From: Halioglobus maricola | GTDB lineage: Bacteria > Pseudomonadota > Gammaproteobacteria > Pseudomonadales > Halieaceae | Length of the DNA: 64,000 nt | Assembly (NCBI RefSeq): GCF_009388985.1 | Contig: NZ_CP036422.1 | Location: 4,044,501 to 4,108,500 of the forward strand | Direction of reading: 5' to 3' | Part shown: piece after piece, positions 33,662 through 42,838 of the stretch | Position numbering within the stretch: position 1 is the first letter of the stretch | Layout of the letters: each line of letters starts with the position of its first letter | The notes under the pieces: model-generated | Told to the model about the DNA's origin: nothing | Seen by the model: only the letters and a program-made list of their open reading frames with translations | Databases searched by the model: none | Position numbers and translations under genes: made by a program

Positions 33662-34068
33662 TACTTCTCCTCCGCTGGCCAGTTGACCTGATTCACACCT
33701 GCTTCGCGAGCGGCATCGCCCACTTCAAGCAAAGTTCCAGCGCTGGCGCCGGCCTCGGTCTTGACGGTAAATCCGGCCTCAGGATCGGACGCCAGGATCC
33801 GGGCAATGTTCGCCCTTACTGCACGTATGTCGATCCGGCGGTTTTCCATCCATATCTGGTTATCACCAGTGATGGTTACCACGATGCTGACAGCATCAGT
33901 ATCCGGGGGGTTCTGGTTACTGTCGGGCCGGTTCACTTCGATACCGGCCTCCTTCAGGAAGGAAGCGACCACGATGAAGAAGATCAACATGATAAATACC
34001 ACGTCGAGCATCGGCGTCAGGTCGATCTCCGCCTCATCTGCATCAGCTTCTCGATTTCTCTTTCGCAT
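33661..34068 (-). CDS. exbD: ExbD/TolR-family protein (first copy)
   Basis: A 135-residue protein with the same design as its neighbour: charged N-terminus, membrane helix EIDLTPMLDVVFIMLIFFIVVASF with the channel Asp, and a periplasmic domain ending in GTLLEVGDAAREAGVNQVNW. The membrane helix is almost identical to that of the second copy while the periplasmic domains have diverged, consistent with duplication and specialisation. It begins 13 bases after exbB. Confidence 0.9.
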   Translation of the reverse strand: MRKRNREADADEAEIDLTPMLDVVFIMLIFFIVVASFLKEAGIEVNRPDSNQNPPDTDAVSIVVTITGDNQIWMENRRIDIRAVRANIARILASDPEAGFTVKTEAGASAGTLLEVGDAAREAGVNQVNWPAEEK

Positions 34069-34081
34069 TAATCTTGCTCTA

Positions 34082-34600
34082 TTAGTGATCTGTCGTCAGG
34101 TTGTCCTGCAGGAATACACTTTCCCGCTGGGCAATCCTGGTCACATATGTGTTGGCAAAGACCCCAGACAGTGCTGCAACCATTCCAGCCATAGTTGGAA
34201 TAGTGGCCTGCTGGACACCGCCGGCCATGGATTTCGCATCGCCGCCGCCCGTCACTGCCATGATGTTAAACACCTCGATCATCCCGGTAACCGTACCGAG
34301 AAGACCCAACAGTGGGCACAGGGCAACGAGAGTCTTGATAACCGGCAGGTTGCGGTTAATCTGCATCCTGGTCTGGGAAATCATCATCTCGCGGATCTGG
34401 AACGCCTCCCAGGATTTCCGCTCAGAGCGGCCCTCCCACTTGGCAATCACTTGCGCGACATCTTTCTTCCAGCCCAACTGCAGGTACCAGACACGCTCGA
34501 AAATCAGGGTCCACATCACGAACAAGAGCGCGGCGATCAGCCACAAGACGTCGCCGCCCTTGTCCATGAAGCCGAGGAGTACCTCGCTCATACCGCCCAT
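34082..34600 (-). CDS. exbB: ExbB/TolQ-family proton channel (TonB2 ExbB)
   Basis: A 172-residue protein, shorter than classical ExbB, as usual in TonB2 systems. It has three membrane segments: WLIAALLFVMWTLIFERVWYL, LVALCPLLGLLGTVTGMI and ATIPTMAGMVAALSGVFANTY. The second carries the conserved GLLGTVTGM motif. It forms the pentameric channel around ExbD. It follows ttpC with a one-base gap. Confidence 0.92.
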   Translation of the reverse strand: MGGMSEVLLGFMDKGGDVLWLIAALLFVMWTLIFERVWYLQLGWKKDVAQVIAKWEGRSERKSWEAFQIREMMISQTRMQINRNLPVIKTLVALCPLLGLLGTVTGMIEVFNIMAVTGGGDAKSMAGGVQQATIPTMAGMVAALSGVFANTYVTRIAQRESVFLQDNLTTDH

Positions 34601-34601
34601 A

Positions 34602-35987
34602 TCAAGACCTCAGGTTGGCTTCTGTATGCTCTGCGATCATGCCGGTAGTCTGCTCGTCCAGGACATGGATGATGCGCTGTGCGCGGCCATTCACAACGGT
34701 GTGCAGAAGCACTGTTGGGATAGCTACCAGCAGACCCAGTACGGTAGTAATCAATGCGCCGGAAATACCGCCAGCCATTGCCTTCGGATCGCCCGCACCA
34801 AAGATGGTGATGGCCTGGAAGGTAATGATCATACCGGTAACCGTACCCAGCAGACCCATCAGCGGTGCGACCGCAGCGATGATCTTCAGCAGGGTGAGAC
34901 CGCTTTCCAGTTTCGGAGTTTCCTTCAACACGCCCTCGGACAGCTTGAGCTCGAGAGTCTCGGTATCCATGGTGGGGTTGTCCTCGTGGATCTTGAGAAC
35001 ACGGCCCAGCGGGTTGTTGGTGTTGGCTTTGCTCAGGTTCTTGAGCTGGGAGTTGACCTTGCCGCCTACAGCGGTCAGGACAAGCATGCGCCAGATCGCC
35101 AGTACGAAGGCAAAGATACCAACCGCGGTGATGGCGTAGCCAACATAGCCGCCCTGGTGCCAGCGTTCTTCCAGCGTCGGTGTATCGATGATCGCCGCGA
35201 GGAAGGAACCGCCTGTGGGACCAGTGGGGTCAACACCAAAGCTGTTGAGGCCGCCACTAGCGTTAGCCAGGTTGGAAGCCCAGCCGGTGTAAGGGCCGGA
35301 GGGCTGACGAGGCAGCTCGCTCAGGCTGCCACCGTCGTAGGACAGGTAGTTGCCGTTGGTGTCGACGATGTTGAATGCGCCTACACGCAGAACCTGGCGG
35401 GGAGCACGCTCACCGGCAGGCGAGGACACTTCCGCGTCAAAGGTGGTTACAACACCGGTTTCGCGAATCTCACGCATCAGCTCAAACCAGACACGCTCAA
35501 TTTCCTCGATGCTGGGCAGAGTATCTGAATTGCTCATCTTGTCGATCAGCTCTTTCAGGAACTCGCCACGGCCGGGATACTGGGCAGAAGCCAGGGAAAC
35601 CTCAATATTGGAAGAGAGGTCGCCGGCAGCAGAAGTCAGGTGGCCGAACAGTTCGGTCAGGGTACCCAGCTTTTCCTGCAGCTGCTGCTGCTTGGCAGAG
35701 ATGAGCAGTTCGTTCTGTTCGAACTTGGCTTCCAACTCGGCACTCAGTTGCTCCTGACGGGCGCGTTCAGCTTCTGCGCGCTGCAGGGCTGCGGCCTGAT
35801 TGGCCTTGTCCTTGGAGAACTTGGCTTCGCGAGCGCGGTTTTCTTTCGCCTCACTCACCTGACCCTGCTTCACGTAGTTCAGCAGTTCGTCCAGTGATTT
35901 GGCTTCCTGCGCCATGACAGAGCCGGCGGAGAGGGAGAGTACGCCGGTCAGCGCCAGGGCTGCGGCTTTTACAAAGTTAACGCTCAT
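34602..35987 (-). CDS. ttpC: TtpC-type large MotA/TolQ/ExbB protein
   Basis: A 461-residue protein with a signal peptide (cleavage near SVMAQ), a long periplasmic coiled coil (residues of about 30-110, rich in Ala/Glu/Gln/Lys), a ~150-residue periplasmic domain, and then a C-terminal ExbB-like channel domain with three membrane segments and APLMGLLGTVTGMIITFQ. This is the architecture of TtpC, required for Vibrio TonB2 function. The periplasmic part probably reaches towards the outer membrane or TonB. It starts immediately at the stop of the DUF3450 gene (TAA followed directly by ATG). Confidence 0.88.
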   Translation of the reverse strand: MSVNFVKAAALALTGVLSLSAGSVMAQEAKSLDELLNYVKQGQVSEAKENRAREAKFSKDKANQAAALQRAEAERARQEQLSAELEAKFEQNELLISAKQQQLQEKLGTLTELFGHLTSAAGDLSSNIEVSLASAQYPGRGEFLKELIDKMSNSDTLPSIEEIERVWFELMREIRETGVVTTFDAEVSSPAGERAPRQVLRVGAFNIVDTNGNYLSYDGGSLSELPRQPSGPYTGWASNLANASGGLNSFGVDPTGPTGGSFLAAIIDTPTLEERWHQGGYVGYAITAVGIFAFVLAIWRMLVLTAVGGKVNSQLKNLSKANTNNPLGRVLKIHEDNPTMDTETLELKLSEGVLKETPKLESGLTLLKIIAAVAPLMGLLGTVTGMIITFQAITIFGAGDPKAMAGGISGALITTVLGLLVAIPTVLLHTVVNGRAQRIIHVLDEQTTGMIAEHTEANLRS

Positions 35988-36773
35988 TTAGTTAGCCTCC
36001 GGCGCAGATACGGGCATGTTCAGTAGTTCGATGGTGGCCTGCTTCTTCGCGATACGGATGCCTTTACGGATAGCGGCATCGTATTCACCGGCGGGAAGCT
36101 CGACCCATGCGCCGGAACTCTTGTCCCAGGCACCGGACATGGCGCCGTCAGTCGTTTGATAAACCAGGGCGATACGGCCGATTCGGAGGAAGTCCACGTC
36201 ACGTGGAGAACCGCCCAGATCGATAGTGCCGCGGTAGGTGTCGATGCCGCGGCCATACTGGAGTTCGATGTTGTAAGCCTCGAGCACGCCGCGGAATTTT
36301 TCCGCCACGGTCACGTCGGCACGATCGATGTTGCTGCGCAGGAACTCTACGCGCTCGATACGCTGCTCTTTCTCGAAGGGCACGTCGAGCTCTACAAATT
36401 GTTCAAGGCCATCGATCATTCGAATGACCAGGGGTGTCATCTGACGCTGAATAACCGTCACCTGGGAGATGGACTGCTCGATCTCGCCCACGCGCTTATT
36501 CTGGTTTTCAATTTGGCGCTGAAGGCGTGCGTTGTACACCTTGAGCCCGTCGACCTGCTTCATCACGGTCTTGTAGTCCGTGAGCAGATCACTGGTCTGG
36601 TCAGCGAGGCGATCGATTTTCGCCTGTGATTTGCGGGCGGCGTCGTTCTTCGACTCGCTCACGTCCAGAATTTGATCAAGGGTGCTGGCCTGTACAACTG
36701 CAGTCGCTCCCGCCAAGGTGCCGGCGGCAACGAGCGCAGCGATCAGCCCATTTTTCAATCGATGCATAGTCAT
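35988..36773 (-). CDS. DUF3450 coiled-coil periplasmic protein
   Basis: About 261 residues; start is the ATG at 36773 (MTMHRLKNGLIAALVAAGTL), since the frame further upstream lacks a signal sequence. After the signal peptide (cleavage near VVQAS) comes a coiled coil (LDQILDVSESKNDAARKSQAK ... LQRQIENQNKRVGEIEQSI) and a C-terminal beta-rich domain with RIGRIALVYQTTDGAMSGAWD. DUF3450 genes regularly head TtpC-type TonB2 operons. It may form a periplasmic accessory with TtpC. A possible Fur box lies ~130 bases upstream. Confidence 0.85.
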   Translation of the reverse strand: MTMHRLKNGLIAALVAAGTLAGATAVVQASTLDQILDVSESKNDAARKSQAKIDRLADQTSDLLTDYKTVMKQVDGLKVYNARLQRQIENQNKRVGEIEQSISQVTVIQRQMTPLVIRMIDGLEQFVELDVPFEKEQRIERVEFLRSNIDRADVTVAEKFRGVLEAYNIELQYGRGIDTYRGTIDLGGSPRDVDFLRIGRIALVYQTTDGAMSGAWDKSSGAWVELPAGEYDAAIRKGIRIAKKQATIELLNMPVSAPEAN

Positions 36774-36901
36774 GAGGTGTGTGTTTCCTATGTCCAACAA
36801 AAAAGAATCGGCTCTGAAAAACCGTTGATTAAGCAGTAAATATATAGTGGATAAATCAGAGTCGGTAAACCGAGGGAGCAAATTTAAACCAAAGAGGTGG
36901 A

Positions 36902-36916
36902 AATTATCAATTCTCA
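36902..36916 (-). promoter_or_regulatory. Possible Fur box upstream of the TonB2 operon
   Basis: On the minus strand the stretch reads TGAGAAT-T-GATAATT. TGAGAAT is a classical Fur half-site and GATAAT is the Fur hexamer unit, but the two halves are not a good inverted repeat, so this is only a candidate. It sits within the 237-base gap that holds the operon promoter. A short CCCC-TTC-GGGG hairpin (36922-36932) next to it has no T-run. Confidence 0.35.
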
Positions 36917-37010
36917 TTACTCCCCGAAGGGGTTAGTTTTCACTATTGTGTATGAAGGTAACACTTTACCCCAGTCTATCCAGCTATGGTAACAGTGCAT
37001 TTAAAACATG

Positions 37011-37529
37011 CTATTCCGCTGCACCTATCCGCTCGTAGACAACGAAACTGTAGTCATACGGGTTAGGGCCCGCCGCTGAGAACGCCTCCCGCCGCACCTC
37101 ACCCCAGTTCGCCATATCAATCTCGGGCAGAAACGTGTCGCCTTCAACATCTGCGTGGACTTCAGTGAGATAAAGCCTGGCCGCGCGCGGCAGAGCCTCG
37201 GCATACACCTGAGCGCCGCCGATCACCATCAATTCCTCACAGCCCTCGATCAGGGCCAGCTCCTCCGCCAGCGCCAGGGCCGCATCAAGGTCGTGCACGA
37301 TTCGCACGCCTTCGGGTGAGAAATCCGAGGCCCGGGTCATAACAATATTGGTACGGCCGGGCAGCGGCCGCCCGATAGACTCGAAAGTCTTGCGTCCCAT
37401 CACAATCGGCTTACCCATTGTTACCCGCTTGAAGTAGCGCAAATCCTCGGGCAAGTGCCAGGGCAAGGCATTGTTGCTCCCGATCACGCCGTTTTGGGCC
37501 GCGGCGACAATCACTGCCAGATCAACCAT
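37011..37529 (-). CDS. folA: Dihydrofolate reductase
   Basis: A 172-residue FolA that reduces dihydrofolate to tetrahydrofolate with NADPH. The motifs are complete: VIVAAAQNGVIGSNNALPWHLPEDLRYFK (with the catalytic acidic residue), MGRKTFESIGRPLPGRTNIVMTR, LMVIGGAQVYAEALP and FLPEIDMANW. It is the last gene of lgt-thyA-folA, two bases after thyA. Coupling thyA to folA is functionally sensible because ThyA oxidises the folate that FolA must regenerate. Confidence 0.96.
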   Translation of the reverse strand: MVDLAVIVAAAQNGVIGSNNALPWHLPEDLRYFKRVTMGKPIVMGRKTFESIGRPLPGRTNIVMTRASDFSPEGVRIVHDLDAALALAEELALIEGCEELMVIGGAQVYAEALPRAARLYLTEVHADVEGDTFLPEIDMANWGEVRREAFSAAGPNPYDYSFVVYERIGAAE

Positions 37530-37531
37530 CG

Positions 37532-38365
37532 CTACACCGCCACCGGAGCCGAGATATTTGGATGCGGGTCGTAGCCCTCCAGCTCAAAATCTTCAAAGCG
37601 GTAGTCGTAAATACTATCGGGGCGGCGCAGAATCTTCAGACGAGGCAGCGATCGCGGGGCGCGCGAAAGCTGCTCCTGCACCTGCTCCATGTGGTTGCTA
37701 TAGAGGTGTGAGTCACCGGTAGTCACTACAATTTCGCCGGGCTCCAGATCACATTGCTGGGCCAGCATCATGGTCAGCACAGCCAGGCTGGCGGTGTTGT
37801 AGGGCAACCCCAGGAAGGTATCGCTGGAGCGGATGTACAACTGGGCGGAAAGCTTACCGCCGGCCACATAGAACTGATACAGCAAATGGCAGGGGGGCAA
37901 CGCCATGCGGCCATCGGCCACGTTCTGCTGCGGGCTGGCAGACTCGTCGGGCAGATATTCCACATTCCAGCCGTGAAACAGAATGCGCCGACTGTCCGGA
38001 TTATTGCGCAGGGTATCCACGACATAATCAATCTGGTTGATACTCCCACCATCCTGCGTGGGCCACGCCGTCCACTGGGCACCGTAGAGGGGGCCCAGAT
38101 CACCTGACTCGGTCGCCCACTCATCCCAGATCGACACCCCGTTCTCTTTCAGCCAGGCGGTATTTGTATCGCCGTTGAGGAACCAGATAAGCTCATTGAT
38201 AATGCTCTTGAGATGAAGCTTCTTGGTGGTAAGCAAGGGAAAGCCATCGGCCAGATTATGACGATACTGGCGCCCGAACACGGACACAGTACCTGTGCCG
38301 GTGCGATCACCTTTCTGCACACCATTGGTGAGGATGTCTTCGAGCAGGTCGAGATATTGTTTCAT
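37532..38365 (-). CDS. thyA: Thymidylate synthase
   Basis: A 277-residue ThyA methylating dUMP to dTMP with methylene-tetrahydrofolate. The start is the ATG at 38365 (MKQYLDLLEDILTNG), which overlaps the lgt stop (ATGA). Landmarks: GDRTGTGTVSVFG, catalytic Cys in LPPCHLLYQF, SSDTFLGLPYN, GDSHLYSNH and YRFEDFELEGYDPHP. Compared with the 264-residue E. coli enzyme it carries about 13 extra residues (ESASPQQNVADGR) just before the active-site Cys loop; similar insertions occur in other marine gammaproteobacteria. Confidence 0.96.
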   Translation of the reverse strand: MKQYLDLLEDILTNGVQKGDRTGTGTVSVFGRQYRHNLADGFPLLTTKKLHLKSIINELIWFLNGDTNTAWLKENGVSIWDEWATESGDLGPLYGAQWTAWPTQDGGSINQIDYVVDTLRNNPDSRRILFHGWNVEYLPDESASPQQNVADGRMALPPCHLLYQFYVAGGKLSAQLYIRSSDTFLGLPYNTASLAVLTMMLAQQCDLEPGEIVVTTGDSHLYSNHMEQVQEQLSRAPRSLPRLKILRRPDSIYDYRFEDFELEGYDPHPNISAPVAV

Positions 38366-39174
38366 CAGTTTTGTTCCGTAGCGGTAGCGCCCTGCTTGCG
38401 GCCGTAGGCCACCCACAGCAGAACGAGACCAGTGATAATCATGGGAATGCACAGCATTTGGCCGCGGGTCATCCAGCCAAAGGCCTGGAAGCCCAGATGA
38501 GCGTCCGGCTCCCGAAAGAACTCGGAGAAGAAACGCACGCAGCCATAACCGAGCGAGAACATCCCCGACACTGCGCAGGTGGGTCGCGACCTGGACGAGA
38601 ACCAGATCAGGAATGAGAACAACAAGACACCCTCAAGCGCAAACTGGTAGAGCTGTGATGGATGCCGGGCCAGCTGCAGCGGATCGGCAGGAAAGACCAT
38701 CGCCCAGGGCACATCGGCAGCGCGCCCCCACAGCTCCTGGCCGATAAAGTTACCCAGGCGTCCAAGACCGAGGCCGATCGGGACAAAAGGCGCGACAAAA
38801 TCCATGAGCTTCCAGAAAGCAATGTTGTGGCGTCGGCCGAACATATACATGGCGAACAGCACACCAAGGAAACCACCGTGGAAGGACATACCACCCTCCC
38901 ACAGGCGCAGGGCCCACATCGGGTCTTCCACCAGGCGCTGGCCGCCGTAGAGGAATGTGTAGCCCACCCGCCCTCCGAGGACGACGCCGAGAGCCACATA
39001 AAACGTCAGGTCATCCACCTGGTCGCGTTGCACCGGCGACCACGAATGGCGGCTGCGGCGCATGGCGAGCCACCAACCGGCTGCGATACCGGTCAGGTAG
39101 GCGAGGCCGTACCAGTGTATTTTCAGGGGCCCCAGGGCCACGGCAACGGGGTCTATCTCAGGATAGGGCAGCAT
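38365..39174 (-). CDS. lgt: Prolipoprotein diacylglyceryl transferase
   Basis: A 269-residue inner-membrane enzyme that attaches diacylglycerol from phosphatidylglycerol to the lipobox cysteine, first step of lipoprotein maturation. Landmarks are YPEIDPVAVALGPLKIHWYG at the N-terminus, FHGGFLG, the signature GLGRLGNFIGQELWGR, and RHPSQLYQFALEG. ATG at 39174 is preferred to an in-frame TTG at 39186 because it matches the family N-terminus and has a GAG-type ribosome site. It would serve the lipoproteins encoded at 3 kb, 23 kb and 24 kb. Confidence 0.95.
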   Translation of the reverse strand: MLPYPEIDPVAVALGPLKIHWYGLAYLTGIAAGWWLAMRRSRHSWSPVQRDQVDDLTFYVALGVVLGGRVGYTFLYGGQRLVEDPMWALRLWEGGMSFHGGFLGVLFAMYMFGRRHNIAFWKLMDFVAPFVPIGLGLGRLGNFIGQELWGRAADVPWAMVFPADPLQLARHPSQLYQFALEGVLLFSFLIWFSSRSRPTCAVSGMFSLGYGCVRFFSEFFREPDAHLGFQAFGWMTRGQMLCIPMIITGLVLLWVAYGRKQGATATEQN

Positions 39175-39285
39175 ATTCAGGCTCAATCAGGGCGCACGGC
39201 CGACCGCCGGCGCGCGAATGTCGTATTATTATGCAGCGCGATGTGTTTCACAATTGCCGACCACCAAACTGGACCCCTGAAGCCC

Positions 39286-40059
39286 ATGTGCCTCATTCTT
39301 TTTTCGTACCGCCAACACCCACGATACCCGCTGCTGCTGGCAGCCAATCGGGACGAATTCCACGCTCGCCCGACCCAATCGGCTCGGTTCTGGCCGGAGC
39401 GACCGAAGCTGCTAGCGGGCCGCGACCTACAGGCAGGTGGCACCTGGATGGGAATTACCCGCAACGGCCGCTTCGCAGCAGTCACCAACTTTCGCGATCC
39501 GGAGCGCACCCGGGCTGCACCGCGCAGCCGCGGTGACCTGACACTGGGCTTCCTGGAAGGCGACGAATCCCCGGCGAGCTATCTGCACCGACTAAGTGCC
39601 AGCGCAGGCGAGTACGCCGGCTTCAACCTGTTGCTGGGAGACCGCGCAGGGCTGTGGTACTACAGCAACAGTGCACCGACCCCGTCAGCCCCACAGCAGC
39701 TTCAACCCGGCACGTATGGCCTGAGCAATGCCTTGCTGGACACCCCCTGGCCCAAGGTTCAGCGCGGCAAGCAGGCCCTGCGCTCGCTGACAGGGGGCGC
39801 TGTGGATCACAGCCAGCTGGCAGAAGTGGTTGCCAGCGGAGAACTTGCGGAACAGGACGAACTCGCAGAGGTCGGCCTGCACGGCGAAATGGATCAGATG
39901 TTGTCGGCCCAGTTTATCGTCAACGAAGCCTACGGTACGCGGGCCACCACAACACTGTGGCAGGATCAGGAAGGTATGACGAGCTGGCGGGAACTCAGCT
40001 TTGATGCTGGCGGCAACAGGGTCGACCGGGTCACAGAGCAGTTTTTACTGGAGCGCTGA
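39286..40059 (+). CDS. NRDE/TANGO2-family protein
   Basis: A 257-residue protein starting at the ATG at 39286 (MCLILFSYRQHPRYPLLLAANRDEFHARPT), the exact family N-terminus with Cys2 and the NRDE motif. It continues with LAGRDLQAGGTWMGI, GRFAAVTNFRDP and YGLSNALLDTPWPKV. The N-terminal Cys resembles the nucleophile of Ntn-hydrolases, but the biochemical role of TANGO2 homologues is unsettled; haem or lipid trafficking have been proposed for eukaryotic members. It is inverted relative to and inserted between ptsP and lgt. Confidence 0.88.
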   Translation: MCLILFSYRQHPRYPLLLAANRDEFHARPTQSARFWPERPKLLAGRDLQAGGTWMGITRNGRFAAVTNFRDPERTRAAPRSRGDLTLGFLEGDESPASYLHRLSASAGEYAGFNLLLGDRAGLWYYSNSAPTPSAPQQLQPGTYGLSNALLDTPWPKVQRGKQALRSLTGGAVDHSQLAEVVASGELAEQDELAEVGLHGEMDQMLSAQFIVNEAYGTRATTTLWQDQEGMTSWRELSFDAGGNRVDRVTEQFLLER

Positions 40060-40065
40060 GAGCCC

Positions 40066-42333
40066 TCAGGCCACAGGATTGTGAATGAATTTCTCCATCC
40101 CGTGATCCGCCAGGAAGCTCTCTAGCCTGGCGTGAATAGCACCGGCATCCTCCATCGCCAGCACTTCCTGGAGCAAGGCCTGGGATTCGGCCATATTCAC
40201 ACTGCGCAGGGCCTGCTTCACTTTGGGCAGGCTGGTGGCATTCATCGAAAGAATGTCATAGCCCATCGCCAACAGCAGCACTGCGCCCTCAGGGTCACCG
40301 GCCAGCTCGCCACAGATGCCGACTTTTTTCCCTTCAGCACGGGCAGCATTGGCCACCATCTCCAGTGCACTGAGCACCGCGGGGTGCATGGAGTGATAGA
40401 GGTCCGCCACACGGGCGTTATTGCGATCGACTGCCAACAGGTATTGGGTTAAATCATTGGAGCCCACCGACAGGAAATCAACCCGTCGAGCCAGGGCACG
40501 CGCCTGATAAACGGCAGAGGGCACCTCAACCATCACCCCAATCATGGGCAATTCTGTGTCGATACCTTCCTGCAAAATTTCGCGATGGCTGCGGTGAATC
40601 AATTCAAGAGCCTCGTCCAGCTCAGAAATCGAGCAGATCATGGGCAGCATGATACGGAGATTGCCCAGACCGGCATTCGCCTTGAGCATCGCCCGCACTT
40701 GCGCGAGGAAAATCTCCGGATGATCCAGCGTGACCCGAATACCGCGCCACCCGAGGAAGGGATTGTCTTCCTCGATAGGAAAATAAGGCAGGGCCTTGTC
40801 GCCGCCGATATCCAGAGTGCGCATAGTCACCGGCCGGGGGGCAAACGCTTCCAGTTGATTGCGATAGATCTGGCGCTGCTCCTCCTCAGAGGGGAAGCGT
40901 TCGCGCAGCAGAAAAGGCACTTCCGTGCGATACAGCCCCACGCCCTCAGCGCCCTGCTCCAGCGACCGGGTAATGTCTGCCTGCAAACCGGTATTTACCC
41001 ACAGTGGCATACGGTGGCCATCCAGCGTTTCACATGGAAGATCCCGCAGGGATTCCAGATCCTTGGACAGGGCGAGGTCCGCATCCAGGATTTCCTTGAA
41101 CCGTGCCCGCACCTCAGGCAGTGGATTGAGATGCACCGCACCGTTGTAGCCATCAATCACCAGCTCGCGGCCCTGTAACCGACGATAGGGCAGATCGAGA
41201 GCACCCATCACTGTCGGTATACCCATGGCCCGGGCCAGAATCGCAACGTGGGAATTGCCCGAACCGCGCACCGAGATCAGGCCCGCGAGCTTCTCCCGGG
41301 GAATCTCCCCGAGGGAAGAAGCTGTGAGCTCCTCGCCCACCAGGATGGCGTTGTCGGGATAGACATGTTCAGCCTTGTCTTCCGCCTGCAGATAGGCAAG
41401 CACCCGGGTTCCCAGGTCCTTGATATCCACTGCACGCTCTTTAAGGTAACTGTGCTCCATCCGCTCAAAGTGGCGGATGTGTTCAATCATCACCTGACTC
41501 AAGGCACCCTGGGCCCACTCGCCCCCCTTGATCAAGGTTACGACCTCCCGCCCGATGGCGGAGTCGTCGAGAATACCCAGATACACATCAAATAGAGCGT
41601 GGTCTTCAGGGCTTAGCTCACCCCCGAGATTATCGGCCACCTCTTCGATGTCATCGCGAACCTTCCCCAGCGCCTCGCGAAACGCATGTACCTCACTCCG
41701 GCGGTCGGTGATCGTTTTGCTCGGGACGGCATACAGATCCGCCCCCGGAGAGATAATGAAAGCCGTGCCAATCGCGATACCCGCAGCGCCGGCCACACCG
41801 CTAATCTTGGCGGGCGCTCCGCTGCCGGCCGCTTCATCAACATCCACTGCGCCGGTGACCCGGGCGTGGGCAATAATAGCGGCCAGCTGGGCCGACATTG
41901 TGACGAGGAAGGCCTCGTCGCTCTCATCAAAGCGACGCCGCTCTGCCTGCTGCACTACCAGGACACCCAGGACCCTGCGCTGGTGGATAATGGGCACACC
42001 GAGAAAGGAGTGGTAAGCGTCTTCACCCAGGTCCGGGAAGAAGCGAAATGCGGGGTGGTTTTCGGCATTCTCAAGGTTCAACGGCTCCTCGCGCTCAGCA
42101 ACCGTGCCCACCAGACCCTCGCCCGCCATCAGGCTGGCGACACCGATCTGGTCCTTGTTGAGGCCCTCGGTAGCGCGGAAAACGAAGCGCTCTTCACCGG
42201 GGTCGCAGAGATAGACGCTACAGACTTCGGTGCCCATGGCATCGCGCACCCTGCTCACAATGATCTCCAGCGCTTCGCCGAGGTCCGACGCAGCGTTAAC
42301 TTCCTGGACTATCTGACGCAGGGTCTCAAGCAT
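40066..42333 (-). CDS. ptsP: PEP-protein phosphotransferase PtsP (enzyme I of nitrogen PTS)
   Basis: A 755-residue protein with an N-terminal GAF domain (about 1-160) and then a full enzyme I: the phospho-His domain with GSGNSHVAILARAMG (His362) and the PEP-binding TIM barrel with TLDIGGDKALPYFP, LPMICSISELDEA, VGSNDLTQYLLAVDRNN and the active-site Cys of KVGICGELAGDP. It passes phosphate from PEP to NPr; the GAF domain senses nitrogen status (glutamine) in characterised members. It starts one base after the rppH stop and is co-transcribed with it, as in E. coli and Pseudomonas. Confidence 0.96.
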   Translation of the reverse strand: MLETLRQIVQEVNAASDLGEALEIIVSRVRDAMGTEVCSVYLCDPGEERFVFRATEGLNKDQIGVASLMAGEGLVGTVAEREEPLNLENAENHPAFRFFPDLGEDAYHSFLGVPIIHQRRVLGVLVVQQAERRRFDESDEAFLVTMSAQLAAIIAHARVTGAVDVDEAAGSGAPAKISGVAGAAGIAIGTAFIISPGADLYAVPSKTITDRRSEVHAFREALGKVRDDIEEVADNLGGELSPEDHALFDVYLGILDDSAIGREVVTLIKGGEWAQGALSQVMIEHIRHFERMEHSYLKERAVDIKDLGTRVLAYLQAEDKAEHVYPDNAILVGEELTASSLGEIPREKLAGLISVRGSGNSHVAILARAMGIPTVMGALDLPYRRLQGRELVIDGYNGAVHLNPLPEVRARFKEILDADLALSKDLESLRDLPCETLDGHRMPLWVNTGLQADITRSLEQGAEGVGLYRTEVPFLLRERFPSEEEQRQIYRNQLEAFAPRPVTMRTLDIGGDKALPYFPIEEDNPFLGWRGIRVTLDHPEIFLAQVRAMLKANAGLGNLRIMLPMICSISELDEALELIHRSHREILQEGIDTELPMIGVMVEVPSAVYQARALARRVDFLSVGSNDLTQYLLAVDRNNARVADLYHSMHPAVLSALEMVANAARAEGKKVGICGELAGDPEGAVLLLAMGYDILSMNATSLPKVKQALRSVNMAESQALLQEVLAMEDAGAIHARLESFLADHGMEKFIHNPVA

Positions 42334-42334
42334 A

Positions 42335-42838
42335 TCAGCGCTCTCCCTCGAGGCGCTCAGTGTGTCTACCCAGGGGCGCTGCCAACTCTTTCATGGCGCG
42401 TCGGTAGACCTCTCGCTTAAAGGAAATGACTTCATTGAGCGGGTACCAGTAACTGACCCACTGCCAGTGATCGAACTCGGGCTTGGCATTCAGATCCAGT
42501 TTTACAGCATCGTCAGGGTCGAGCATACGCAGCAGGAACCACTTCTGCTTCTGGCCAATACACAAGGGTTTCTGACCCTTGCGGATGAACCGCCTGGGCA
42601 GGCGGTAACGCAACCAACCGCGGGTAACCGCGAGCACTTCAACCGAATCCCTGGTCAACCCGACCTCCTCTTCAAGCTCTCGATAAAGGGCTTGTTCGGG
42701 GGATTCGCCGCGGTTGATACCACCCTGCGGGAACTGCCAGGCATTGCGGCCACCCACCCTGCGGGCCCACAGTACCTGGCCCTGATCATTGGCCAGGACA
42801 ATCCCCACATTGGGCCGGTAGCCCTCTTTGTCTATCAC
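42335..42838 (-). CDS. rppH: RNA pyrophosphohydrolase RppH
   Basis: A 167-residue Nudix hydrolase that converts 5'-triphosphate RNA to monophosphate and so triggers RNase E decay. The Nudix box is complete: GGINRGESPEQALYRELEEEVGL. The family start is DKEGYRPNVGIVLANDQGQVLWARR, and WQFPQGG matches the RppH subfamily. GTG at 42838 is the start. It is the first gene of rppH-ptsP and divergent from the HAD gene, sharing a ~120-base promoter region. Confidence 0.95.
   Translation of the reverse strand: MIDKEGYRPNVGIVLANDQGQVLWARRVGGRNAWQFPQGGINRGESPEQALYRELEEEVGLTRDSVEVLAVTRGWLRYRLPRRFIRKGQKPLCIGQKQKWFLLRMLDPDDAVKLDLNAKPEFDHWQWVSYWYPLNEVISFKREVYRRAMKELAAPLGRHTERLEGER

Noticed and set aside
36920..36940. 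Terminator of lgt-thyA-folA
   Set aside because: The CCCC/GGGG stem is only four pairs and no T-run follows on the minus strand.
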